Shown here: piece by piece, positions 8,574-17,300 of the stretch
How the letters are laid out: each line of letters begins with the position of its first letter
Numbering within the stretch: position 1 is the stretch's first letter
Source: an uncultured Prevotella sp.
GTDB lineage: Bacteria; Bacteroidota; Bacteroidia; Bacteroidales; Bacteroidaceae
Reading direction: 5' to 3'
Length of the DNA: 64,000 bases
NCBI GenBank assembly: GCA_946998205.1
Contig: CAMPYJ010000007.1
Location: forward strand, 15,810-79,809
Made by a program: the position numbers and the translations under genes
The notes under the pieces: generated by a model
The model's database searches: none
The model's input: the letters and a program-made list of their open reading frames with translations, nothing else
What the model was told of the DNA's origin: nothing

Positions 8574-10091
8574 ATGGCAAAGAAAGCTTTATTGATGATT
8601 CTCGATGGATGGGGAATAGGAGACAAGGGTAGAGGTGACGTGATTTACAATACGCCGACACCTTATTTGGATTATCTGAATGCTACATGTTCGCATTCGC
8701 AGTTGCAGGCTTCGGGTGAGAACGTGGGATTGCCCGACGGACAGATGGGTAACTCGGAGGTAGGACACTTGAATATTGGCGCTGGACGCGTGGTGTATCA
8801 GGATTTGGTGAAGATTAACAGAGCCTGTAAAGATGGGTCAATACTGCAAAATCCACAAATTGTTTCTGCCTATACGTATGCACAGAAAACGGGAAAGAAG
8901 CTCCATTTGATGGGATTGACCAGCACCGGCGGTGTTCACTCTTCTTTGGATCATCTGTATCAGTTGTTGGAAATCTCTAAAAAATACGGCCTTAAGAATA
9001 CGTTTGTACATTGTTTCATGGACGGACGCGACACAGACCCGAAGAGTGGAGTTGGCTTTATTGAGACTTTGCAGCAAGTTTGTGAAACGAACGATGCGCA
9101 CATTGCCAGTATCATAGGGCGCTTTTATGCCATGGATCGTGACAAGCGATGGAATCGGGTGAAAGAGGCTTACGACTTGCTGGTAAGTGGTGTGGGCAAG
9201 AAAGCGACCGACATGGTGCAGGCCATGCGTGAGAGTTATGCCGAAGAGGTGACCGACGAATTTGTCAAACCCATCACCAACGCTACTGTTCAAGGACAGA
9301 TAGAAGAGGGTGACGTGGTGATTTTCATCAACTTCCGTAACGACCGTGCCAAAGAACTCACACAGGTGCTGACCCAAACCGATATGCCCGATGAGGGAAT
9401 GCACACCATCAAGGACTTGCAATATTACACGATGACGCCCTATGACGCCAACTTTAAGAATGTTCATGTGCTGTTCCCGAAGGAAAATGTGGAGATGACA
9501 TTGGGCGAATACCTAAGCAATCTGGGCAAAAGACAGTTGCATACGGCGGAGACGGAGAAGTATGCGCACGTTACGTTCTTCTTCAATGGAGGACGTGAAG
9601 CGCCTTACGAGGGTGAAGATCGTATCTTAGTCAACTCGCCCAAGGTGGCGACTTACGACCTAAAGCCAGAGATGAGTGCCTACGAAGTGAAAGACAAACT
9701 GGTGGATGCCATTGGTACTCAGCAGTACGATTTCATCGTGGTGAACTTTGCCAACGGTGACATGGTGGGACATACGGGTGTATATAACGCCATCGCCAAG
9801 GCGGTTTGGGCCATCGACCATTGTGTGAAAGAGGTGATAGAGGCTGCCAAAGCCAACGATTATGAGGCTATCATCATTGCCGACCACGGTAATGCTGACC
9901 ATGCAATCAATGAGGACGGCACGCCTAACACGGCACACTCGCTCAATCCGGTACCGTTTATTTATGTGACAAACAACAACAGTGCCACCGTGAAGGACGG
10001 AAGATTGGCTGACGTTGCACCGTCTATATTGCACATCATGGGCTTGGAACAGCCGGAAGCCATGACAGGTGAAAATCTGATAACCGACTGA
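8574..10091 (+). CDS. gpmI: 2,3-bisphosphoglycerate-independent phosphoglycerate mutase
   Basis: 505 residues from the ATG at 8574 (MAKKALLMILDGWG); a second ATG two codons earlier at 8568 is equally possible. The enzyme interconverts 3- and 2-phosphoglycerate in glycolysis in the cytoplasm, using a metal-bound phosphoserine. Visible features are metal ligand D11, the catalytic serine in DGQMGNSEVGHLNIGAGR (S61), the internal phosphotransferase insert, and the C-terminal metal site IIADHGNADH. Length matches the family. It is expressed from the 66-bp repeat region upstream and ends before a 12-bp hairpin at 10122-10150, so it is likely monocistronic or only weakly coupled to ung. Confidence 0.97.
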   Translation: MAKKALLMILDGWGIGDKGRGDVIYNTPTPYLDYLNATCSHSQLQASGENVGLPDGQMGNSEVGHLNIGAGRVVYQDLVKINRACKDGSILQNPQIVSAYTYAQKTGKKLHLMGLTSTGGVHSSLDHLYQLLEISKKYGLKNTFVHCFMDGRDTDPKSGVGFIETLQQVCETNDAHIASIIGRFYAMDRDKRWNRVKEAYDLLVSGVGKKATDMVQAMRESYAEEVTDEFVKPITNATVQGQIEEGDVVIFINFRNDRAKELTQVLTQTDMPDEGMHTIKDLQYYTMTPYDANFKNVHVLFPKENVEMTLGEYLSNLGKRQLHTAETEKYAHVTFFFNGGREAPYEGEDRILVNSPKVATYDLKPEMSAYEVKDKLVDAIGTQQYDFIVVNFANGDMVGHTGVYNAIAKAVWAIDHCVKEVIEAAKANDYEAIIIADHGNADHAINEDGTPNTAHSLNPVPFIYVTNNNSATVKDGRLADVAPSILHIMGLEQPEAMTGENLITD

Positions 10092-10121
10092 TTATTGATT
10101 TTTTAAGCACATAAGAGCGCC

Positions 10122-10150
10122 AGAATTGAACCACTTGTTGGTTCAATTCT
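10122..10150 (+). terminator. Hairpin after gpmI, probable terminator
   Basis: A perfect 12-bp stem AGAATTGAACCA / TGGTTCAATTCT with a 5-base loop, followed by the T-rich CGTCTCTTTT. The T run is not perfect. Confidence 0.6.
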
Positions 10151-10195
10151 CGTCTCTTTTGAATATGGCGGTCAAGCGGTATCAATCTTGAGAAT

Positions 10196-10861
10196 ATGGA
10201 AGTACAGATAGAAGAAAGTTGGAAAGCGCATTTGCAGCAAGAGTTTGACAAACCTTACTTTGCCAAACTGAACGAGTTCGTGCATGCCGAGTACAGCCAA
10301 TTTGCATGCTATCCTCCCGGAAAACTCATCTTCAACGCCTTTAATCTCTGTCCGTTCAATCAAGTGAAAGTGGTGATTATCGGGCAAGACCCTTATCATG
10401 AGCCAGGTCAGGCGCACGGTTTGAGTTTCTCGGTTAATGACGGTGTGCCGTTTCCACCCTCGTTGCAAAACATCTTTAAGGAGATACAAGCCGATATGGG
10501 AATGCCCATTCCCACAACAGGTAACTTGACTCGCTGGGCGAAACAGGGCGTGATGCTGCTCAATGCCACACTCACCGTGAGAGCGCATGCAGCAGGGAGC
10601 CACCAGCGAAGAGGGTGGGAAACGTTTACAGATGCTGTTATTAAGGTGTTGAGCGACCATAAAGAGCACTTGGTGTTCTTGTTGTGGGGCGGTTATGCGC
10701 GTTCAAAATCTTATCTTATTGACAAGCACAAACATTGTGTTTTGGAAAGCGTACATCCTTCACCGCTATCTGCCAATCGAGGCGGCTGGTTTGGTAATCA
10801 TCATTTCTCACGCTGTAATGAATACTTAATACAGCAGGGTATTGAACCCGTGAAATGGTAA
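10196..10861 (+). CDS. ung: Uracil-DNA glycosylase (family 1)
   Basis: 221 residues, the usual size. It removes uracil from DNA to start base-excision repair. The water-activating motif GQDPYHEPGQAHGLSFSV is at residues 63-80 (catalytic D65, Y67), the uracil-binding asparagine is in LLNATLTV (about 121-128), and the DNA-intercalation loop HPSPLSANRGG starts at H187. No strong ribosome binding site is visible. The next gene (DUF3109) overlaps its last 7 bases, which implies translational coupling. Confidence 0.97.
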   Translation: MEVQIEESWKAHLQQEFDKPYFAKLNEFVHAEYSQFACYPPGKLIFNAFNLCPFNQVKVVIIGQDPYHEPGQAHGLSFSVNDGVPFPPSLQNIFKEIQADMGMPIPTTGNLTRWAKQGVMLLNATLTVRAHAAGSHQRRGWETFTDAVIKVLSDHKEHLVFLLWGGYARSKSYLIDKHKHCVLESVHPSPLSANRGGWFGNHHFSRCNEYLIQQGIEPVKW

Positions 10862-11478
10862 AAACTCCTCAATGTATGAGCCATTCATATCCTCCCATCG
10901 TACAAGTAGGCAACGTCTTGGTGTCTCCGGATGTTTTCACGCAAAAGTTTTGTTGTGATTTAGAGGTGTGTCACGGCGCTTGTTGCGTTGAGGGCGATGC
11001 GGGAGCACCTGTCGCTGTCGAGGAAATCGCAAGCATCGAAGAGAACGTGGATGCTGTGTGGAACGAGCTGTCAGCATCCGCTCAGTCTGTCATTGACAGG
11101 CAAGGCGTTGCGTATGTGGATAGGGATGGCGACATGGTGACAAGCATCGTTGGAGAAAAAGATTGCGTTTTTACTTGTTACCAAGAAGGGTGTTGCCTTT
11201 GTGTGTTGGAGAGAGCCTATCGAAAGGCGGAGATTGATTTTTGTAAGCCCATCTCCTGTGCGTTATACCCCATTCGGGAAAAGGCGTTGGGAAACGGACT
11301 TGTTGGACTGAATTACCACCGTTGGAAGATTTGCCAATGTGGAGTAGAGAAAGGTAACGAGCTTGATTTGCCACTTTACCAATTTCTCAAAGAGCCTTTG
11401 ATACGCCGCTTTGGGCAGCAATGGTATGACGAATTGTGTGTGGTGGCACAGCAGTTGGCGCGTCAGGATCTCCTGTAA
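10855..11478 (+). CDS. DUF3109 cysteine-rich protein
   Basis: 207 residues. The protein is rich in cysteine: FCCDLEVCHGACCVEGDAG (about residues 32-50), then VFTCYQEGCCLC, FCKPISCALYPI and KICQCG. The pattern matches the DUF3109 family found in Bacteroidetes and resembles YkgJ/UPF0153-type proteins with clustered cysteines that bind zinc or an iron-sulfur cluster. Function is unknown. The ATG at 10855 overlaps the end of ung by 7 bases; an internal ATG at 10873 is an alternative start. It converges with the AraC-family gene and their 3' ends overlap by 16 bases. Confidence 0.88.
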   Translation: MVKTPQCMSHSYPPIVQVGNVLVSPDVFTQKFCCDLEVCHGACCVEGDAGAPVAVEEIASIEENVDAVWNELSASAQSVIDRQGVAYVDRDGDMVTSIVGEKDCVFTCYQEGCCLCVLERAYRKAEIDFCKPISCALYPIREKALGNGLVGLNYHRWKICQCGVEKGNELDLPLYQFLKEPLIRRFGQQWYDELCVVAQQLARQDLL

Positions 11479-12347
11479 CTCGACGGAGACATCCCCGTTC
11501 GGTCCTTAAAGTATTTGCCCAGAAAACTTTGATTGGGGAAGTTCATGTCTCTCGCAATTTCTTTGATGTTCTTAGAGGTGTTCTTTAATTGTACCCGCAA
11601 CTCGGTAGTCACATAGCTGTCAATCCAGCTGTTCGGCGTTTCCCGGCTCACTTTCTTCACCGTTTCCGACAAATATTTAGGGGTAATCTTTAATTGTTCG
11701 GCATACCATCCTACTCTTCGAATTTGCTGGAAGTTCTGTTCAACCAATTTAAGGAAGTCTGAAAAAATCTTCTCCCCCCGGTTTTGCTTAAAGCTCGCTT
11801 GGTCTTGTTGGGCATACCATATATAATTTCCCATGTCATAGATGAGCGCGTTGAGAAAAGAACAGACGATGTCCCGGCGGAAGCGATGACTGGTGTCCAT
11901 GACCTTCCTGTGCGTCATCCAGTATATGTCCAGGAAAGATTTGGCGTTTTCGTGGTTTAAGTGTAGCACGGGATGTGTTTTGGCGTAGATGAACAGTGAG
12001 GAAATTTTGTTCACACCCCTGGAGATGTCCTGCATGAAGTTCTCTGATGCTAACATGGCGATGCCTTTGAAGTCGCAGCTCAGCATGTAGTCGCTGATTA
12101 CCTGTCCGTCGCTCAGAATAAGTATGTCGTTCTCTTTGATGATACACTCTTTGGTGTCAACGGTGTATTGCGCCCGTCCTTGAAGGCACATCCCAACCAA
12201 TACGCAGTTCATTTTGCGCGGCTCAAGCGGGAAGGGCAAGTTCTCAAAGTGCTCAAACATGATCAGACTGTCATCTATGTAGCAACACTCCCCCGTGACA
12301 GACTTGACGTGTTTGATTGTCACTTTTTTTATTGTCTTGTCCTGCAT
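11463..12347 (-). CDS. AraC-family transcriptional regulator
   Basis: 294 residues from the ATG at 12345-12347. The frame stays open upstream, but a -7 box TATCTTTG at 12433-12440 lies inside that extension, so the shorter start is preferred. The N-terminal 170 residues form a cupin-like ligand domain (ENLPFPLEPRKMNCVLVGMCLQG). The last 100 are a two-part AraC helix-turn-helix: VGWYAEQLKITPKYLSETVK and IKEIARDMNFPNQSFLGKYF, followed by TGMSPSSYR. Such proteins activate sugar or stress genes. It is on the same strand and 127 bp after a secreted rhamnosidase-N-like protein, but has its own promoter. Ligand and targets are unknown. Confidence 0.9.
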   Translation of the reverse strand: MQDKTIKKVTIKHVKSVTGECCYIDDSLIMFEHFENLPFPLEPRKMNCVLVGMCLQGRAQYTVDTKECIIKENDILILSDGQVISDYMLSCDFKGIAMLASENFMQDISRGVNKISSLFIYAKTHPVLHLNHENAKSFLDIYWMTHRKVMDTSHRFRRDIVCSFLNALIYDMGNYIWYAQQDQASFKQNRGEKIFSDFLKLVEQNFQQIRRVGWYAEQLKITPKYLSETVKKVSRETPNSWIDSYVTTELRVQLKNTSKNIKEIARDMNFPNQSFLGKYFKDRTGMSPSSYRRS

Positions 12348-12432
12348 ATTCTTTTTATTTTTCAAATTAGATATGTTCAGAAACCCATCCGGCTTTTTCC
12401 GGGATGCCGTGTGGATTCTTTTGTTCGCATTG

Positions 12433-12440
12433 CAAAGATA
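12433..12440 (-). promoter_or_regulatory. -7 promoter box of the AraC-family gene
   Basis: TATCTTTG on the minus strand, 85 bases upstream of the ATG; it decides the choice of the shorter start. Confidence 0.5.
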
Positions 12441-12474
12441 AGAGAAAAATATAAAAACCGTGCGAAAAAAGATG

Positions 12475-13395
12475 TTAATATTGCAAACTGTCATGGAAAT
12501 ACGGAACAATTTCCAGGCCTTCAACGGATTGAATCTGTTCGTTTCTGAAGTTTCGGTCGCCGTGTATCAACACTCTCCGATAATCAGCCACGGTGAATTT
12601 CCGGCATGCCTGCTCGTCCATCTCACCCGAGCAGGTGTATTCCAAACCGTCGACGTATATCTTTTGTCCGCGTCTGGCATTGCGCAGCGTGATTCTCAGT
12701 TGGCCTTTGAACGCCTTGTCGAACTGATAATACACGCTGTCACCTGCCAGGTCGAAATAGCGTGGCGTATAGGTCATGTCTCTTTTTACTGCGGGGTAGC
12801 CCGTCAGATGATACCTCGAGGCGATGGCAGGCGTGTTGGTGTCGCGTGCAGGTTGCCACAAGCCCCAGTCGACGTCGTCTGAGTTCCATTTCAGCGTGTA
12901 GGCGTTGGCGTCATACCGCTCGCCGCCGTCATTGGCAAGTGACGCGTTTGCCCGCCGCGCCAGCCATCCGTCGTCCGAGCAGAAAGCCCGCTTCTCCCCA
13001 TTCTTCATCCTTCCGCACAGCGAGAAGGCAATCTGCCGCCCGTTGATGTGTGGAAACGAGGGTGAATACCAGATGGCTATCGTGTTGACGCCTGGCTGCA
13101 GAAACCGGGTAACCTCCATGTTGACGCTCACCGGACGGTCGTCGTTGCCCGTCCTGTCGGGTATCCAGATGGCGGTAGATACGTTGCGCTCGTTGATGTA
13201 CACGTCAACCTTGCCCGTGGTGGCTATCGTTGCCGAGGCAAACGCGGGGAGCTCTTGTAGCCGTATCTGCTGCCTGAACCAAATCTCAGAAGTGCTGTCT
13301 ACCTGTTGGGCGGAAATCCAGTGAGAGCAGAAAGATTGCGAATGGACAGCCGGCGCCCACGACATCGCCATCGCAAGTATGATTGTTTTCTTCAT
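12475..13395 (-). CDS. Secreted protein resembling the N-terminal domains of alpha-L-rhamnosidases
   Basis: 306 residues with a signal peptide (MKKTIILAMAMSWAPAVHSQS). The body reads as beta-sandwich: SEIWFRQQIRLQELPAFASATIA, VDVYINERNV, FLQPGVNTIAIWY and WGLWQP, which recall the non-catalytic N-terminal domains of family 78 rhamnosidases and related sugar-binding jelly rolls. No (alpha/alpha)6 catalytic barrel follows, and the protein ends cleanly at 12475. It may be a stand-alone carbohydrate-binding protein or the remnant of a larger enzyme. An AraC regulator lies downstream. A possible -7 box TATTTTTG is at 13555-13562, about 160 bases upstream. Similarity is judged by eye only. Confidence 0.6.
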   Translation of the reverse strand: MKKTIILAMAMSWAPAVHSQSFCSHWISAQQVDSTSEIWFRQQIRLQELPAFASATIATTGKVDVYINERNVSTAIWIPDRTGNDDRPVSVNMEVTRFLQPGVNTIAIWYSPSFPHINGRQIAFSLCGRMKNGEKRAFCSDDGWLARRANASLANDGGERYDANAYTLKWNSDDVDWGLWQPARDTNTPAIASRYHLTGYPAVKRDMTYTPRYFDLAGDSVYYQFDKAFKGQLRITLRNARRGQKIYVDGLEYTCSGEMDEQACRKFTVADYRRVLIHGDRNFRNEQIQSVEGLEIVPYFHDSLQY

Positions 13396-13711
13396 GAATC
13401 AATAGTTTGTCACGCTTCAGGACGTTGCTTTCTTGCCGTCTTCTTCAGTAAGACGAGCTTGCCTTTGTCCCTCATCCCGTCGTGGTGGCCTTGCCGCGTC
13501 TCAGTACTGTTCTTGCTTGTTTCCCGCGCATGAATGCCTGCCTTTATGGTTATGCAAAAATAATGAATTCTGCATAAATGGCAAAACGTCGTCCGTGAAT
13601 AATTCGTTGGCACCGGACGATGGCGGAGCTCGGGTGGGGTGGACTTGAAGGATGGAGGGCTGAAAAACAATCTGTCGGCGCGTTCTCCTCGCACCTCGTT
13701 GGCAAGGCCTT

Positions 13712-13825
13712 CAGGGCGCATTTTCAATAGCATGCAGATTGGTGCTCTAACTCATTCAGATTGGCGTTCAAACTCAATCAGATTGGGGCTCAAACTCAAT
13801 CAGATTGGCATTTCAAATCGTTCAT
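13712..13825 (+). repeat. 22-bp periodic array A
   Basis: Five consecutive units; the first four are exactly 22 bases: 13712-13733, 13734-13755, 13756-13777, 13778-13799, then a 26-base unit to 13825. Three units share CAGATTGG at the same position and all share TCAAA/CTCAA-like ends. It belongs to the family with consensus GCTTTTG-N8-AAAGCAT. A MITE begins 18 bases to the right and may have displaced the partner motif. Confidence 0.75.
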
Positions 13826-13924
13826 GTTGGTTGTAAGCATAAGGGCTGTTCTATAAATTACCACCGTAAAGTTTTTTTTTCATGTCAGTTTTTTTACGTT
13901 TTGTCATCTTGTGGACTCTTTTTA

Positions 13925-14117
13925 GGCGGTTCTATAAATTAGCTTTGACAGATTGTGAGACTGTTTTTGAGGTCAATTTGTTTGTGAGTGAAGGAGTATA
14001 GCAGGCTATACGACTGAACGAACAAACAAATTGAACCAAAAAGAGACCGCAAGATGACAAAACGTAAACTGTCCAACATACAAAAAAACTTTACGGCGAT
14101 AATTTATAGAACCGCCC
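13925..14117 (-). mobile_element. MITE-like element, nested inverted copy
   Basis: A 193-bp element in the opposite orientation to its host copy, flanked by TTTA on both sides (13921-13924 and 14118-14121). It has ends GGCGGTTCTATAAATTA and TAATTTATAGAACCGCC and the internal hairpin GTATAGC-AG-GCTATAC enclosed by AATTTGTTTG/CAAACAAATT. Its length equals that of the copy at 19840-20032. It lacks the 65-bp module. Confidence 0.85.
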
Positions 14118-14120
14118 TTT

Positions 14121-14185
14121 ATATAAAACAGGCTGCGCCTCAACAATTCAAACAAGCTTGATTGTATTCGGCTTGCTCCGTTTTT
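14121..14185 (+). repeat. 65-bp module inside the outer MITE
   Basis: Contains AGGCTGCGCCT, the small palindrome CAAGCTTG and TTGTATTCGGCTTGC. Nearly identical to 46299-46363 and homologous to the 66-bp units before gpmI and lysS. The nested MITE interrupts its left edge. Confidence 0.8.
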
Positions 14186-14314
14186 GGTTCAATTTGTTTG
14201 TGAGTGAAGGAGTATAGCGAGCTATACGACTGAACGAACAAGCAAATTGACCTCAAAAATAGTCTCACAATCTGTCAAAGCTAATTTATAGAACTGCCCT
14301 TTATAGAACCGCCC

Positions 14315-14358
14315 ATAAAAAAAACGAGGATGTGCCATGGGTAGGGCGCATCCTCGTT
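14315..14358 (-). terminator. Intrinsic terminator of the C1 protease gene
   Basis: On the minus strand a 14-bp stem with one wobble pair (14345-14358 with 14323-14336) is followed by eight T residues (14315-14322). Confidence 0.85.
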
Positions 14359-14383
14359 GAGTTGTCTTTGTGTCGTTAGCAAA

Positions 14384-17300
14384 CTATGGTATTACCACTT
14401 TTTTCCCACCTCTGATGTAAATGCCGGCGGGCAGGCTGTTGATCGACGTACCTACATATTGTCCTTGCAGGTTGTAGATGCGCGTGTCGGTGCTGTTGTG
14501 GTTTTGCTCAACGCCGTTGATGCCAGTCTCGTTTGACAATCTTCCATACGCTTTGATTTCTTTGAGTACCAGCGAGGTGACCCCTTTCATCTGTGCTTCG
14601 GTAAATTCAAAGCGGATGTATGGTTGGAAAATAGGAATCTTCAGGCGTATGGTGCTCTTGTTATAGTAAGGTATGCGCACCTTTTCATACGCAGTCCAGT
14701 CCTTTCCGTTGTTGCTCACCCAAATGGTTGCCTTGCCTGCGTTGTAGCTGCGGCTTTGTTGTCTGTTGCCCATTCTGGCCTGAACCAGGTACAACCTCTC
14801 GATACATCTTCCCTTCGAGCTGTTCTGCACGTCGATGGTGTGCGGATAAGGAGCGCCGTCTTTGCTGCGCCATTGTGTGTTGTCCTTTCCGTCTACGGCG
14901 TTGCTTGCCTTTTGGTTTGCGTTGTTATTCTCATCTGAACAACTCTTGAAGATGAGCTGTACAGGCTGCTCAAGGCTGGCATCGTTAGCTTTCGTTCCGT
15001 AAAATTCAACTGTGTTCAGCGTCATGAGGCTTCCTTGCCATGCGTTTTCATTGAAGGTTAGGCGCATGTAGCGTTTTGTCACCGGCTTCATGAGGTTGAC
15101 GGCTGGGCTTTCCATGTCTAAGAAATGGTGGTTGTTGTCAAGCATTTCCCACTGATTCATATCATCACTTTGCTCAACGGTTACGCTGACAGCCCTGTAT
15201 CGGCTTTCGCGCTTGTTCGTTATCTTCAAGGCATGAATGACGTCGAGGCTTGCCCTGTCGATGGTGAAGCTGTGAGGAAATCCCTTTTCACCACCAGCAT
15301 ATTGGCTGTGCCAATATGTGCCTTCGTCAGCATCGAGTGCCAGTTCTGCAAATCCGTTGCCGTCTTGTTCGCTCTGCGTCTCTTCATCACTCACCTTTAC
15401 GATGCGGTATGAAGACCTGTCCAACGGTTTGTAGCCGTTGATTTTTTCCCCTTCGGCAGGTGAGAAGTCAATGGCAAACACGCCTCGTGACGACACCCAG
15501 GCATCTCCACCAGGACCAAAATTGTCGCGAGTGGCATTACATCCTTGACCTGACTGGTCGGGTATGCTTGTTCCGATCTCCGTGGTGTTGAACTGATAGT
15601 AGCACTTTAACTGATTGTCGTTAACGGCTTTGGATAGCTCATCGCCACTCAGAGGAGCAATGCAGTAACGGCGTAGGTCGGTTTTACTGAGTACCTTCCC
15701 CCAAACCCTGAACTCATCGAAGATGCCGTCGGCTTGTGCTTCGCCCCCTATGCGTACCTTTGAGACGTTGTCGGTGCCGTTGTCACCGGAGAGAGTGAGC
15801 GACTTGAACAACGTTCCGTCACGATACAAGTTCACCGTAGTCTTATTTGCAGTGATGGCGTAGTGGTGCCATTGTCCGGAAATGATGAAGTCATCGCTGA
15901 TTTGGAAAGTCTGGTTGCCCATCTTCAGTGTCGCACCTCCCTTTGGTTGTGCCATCAGGCTTGCCACCTCCGAGCCATTGGTGTCCAGCACATAGACACC
16001 ATTCGACGCCGATGAGGCAAACGTTGGCTTCAGCCAATAATCAATAGTCCAATCGGAACTGATGTTGTCCAACTGACCTGTGGTCATCGTCTTGTATGAC
16101 TTGTTGCCTACCGTTGAGAAGTTCAAGCCGCGTTGTGCGTCTGCATTACATACGATGACGGCTTGATCTTTGACCAACTTGTCGCTTCCCTGTGCATTTT
16201 CAACAGTGTAATACAATTTGTACACGCCTGCACGTTGTGGCTTGAAGCGATATGGATTGCCTGTTCCATTGTACACCTGATTGTTGCTTACTAATGACCA
16301 GTAGAACTCTGTTGGCTCATATTTGGAGGCGTCTGTCAGCGTCACCTCTTCGTTCTTCAATACTACTTGGTCATCTTTACTTGTCTTATAACCAGCCTTG
16401 GGAGCCGACGCAGCTACGTTGAGGCGTTTTGTCTGCGTGTACTTCTTGCCTTCTGCGGATGTTACGGTAAGGGTAACGGTATGTGTTCCGGCTTTCATGA
16501 ACACGGCTGAAATGTTGCGATGGTCAGAGGTTTTTATGTCGGCTCCATCTAATTGCCAAGCGTAAGTACAACCCGACACTTCGTTCGTTGCCAAGAATGA
16601 TACTCGTTCTGACGCCTTTACTGTCTCGTTGGTTATCGTAAAGTCGGCCGAAGGTTCTATGGCTTTGACGTTGACTTGGTAGGTTGTCTGCTGCGTTTGC
16701 CCATTGATGTCGGTTGTTGTCAGTGTAACGGTTTGGTTACCTGCTGTATTGAATTTGAAACTTGCATCGTGTGCCGTGGTTTGTGCAGGTGTCGCACCTG
16801 TGGCTGTCCATGTTCTCTTCATGACACCTACCGATGTTGTAGCCGATAATGTAAGCACATCGCCCTTGTTTACCTGTGTTGGTCCTTGAATGGCAGCAGG
16901 GGGTAGGGCTTGTTTGCGAATGGTCTCATTGTTTGCTTGTACTGTGTTGTGTGCGCCATTGGGCAAGAATTTGGCATGGTTGCCGTGGGCTGCGTCAACC
17001 AAGAGAACGTTTCCGTTTTTGTTGATGGTGTTCATTTTGAAATAAGCCAACAATCCCTTCTCACTTCCTGGATTGGCAATAGGAGTTTGGTAGTTGTCTT
17101 TTATCTCTTGTGCAGTACGAGCTACTTCCCATATTCGCAGGTCGTCAATGCATCCATGCAATCCATCGTTGTTGGTTGCCCCAAAAAGAAGTCCATCCGA
17201 TATAGCAGGCATGCCACTGTGGAACTGTGAGCTGAATTGCCCCTTGCGTTCGCCATTGGCATACAGTGTCATGGTGTTCCCATCGATTACCAATGCGATG

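Larger units (their letters stand above)
13843..14299. mobile_element. MITE-like element, outer copy, carrying a 65-bp module and a nested copy
   Basis: Left end GGGCTGTTCTATAAATTA at 13843; right end TAATTTATAGAACTGCCC ending at 14299. Removing the nested copy (13925-14117) and one TTTA leaves 260 bases, close to the 258-bp copy at 46220. The 65-bp module lies at 14121-14185. A hairpin GTATAGC-GA-GCTATAC occurs near 14212-14227. A further end fragment, TTATAGAACCGCCC, follows at 14301-14314, so at least one more rearrangement happened here. There is no open reading frame of note: a non-autonomous element. Confidence 0.8.

Noticed and set aside
13410..13733. 107-codon minus-strand frame upstream of the rhamnosidase-N-like gene
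   Set aside because: Its composition is biased, it has no domain or start signal, and its start falls in array A.
13712..13825. CRISPR array reading of the 22-bp periodic units
   Set aside because: The units are directly adjacent and degenerate with no unique spacers.
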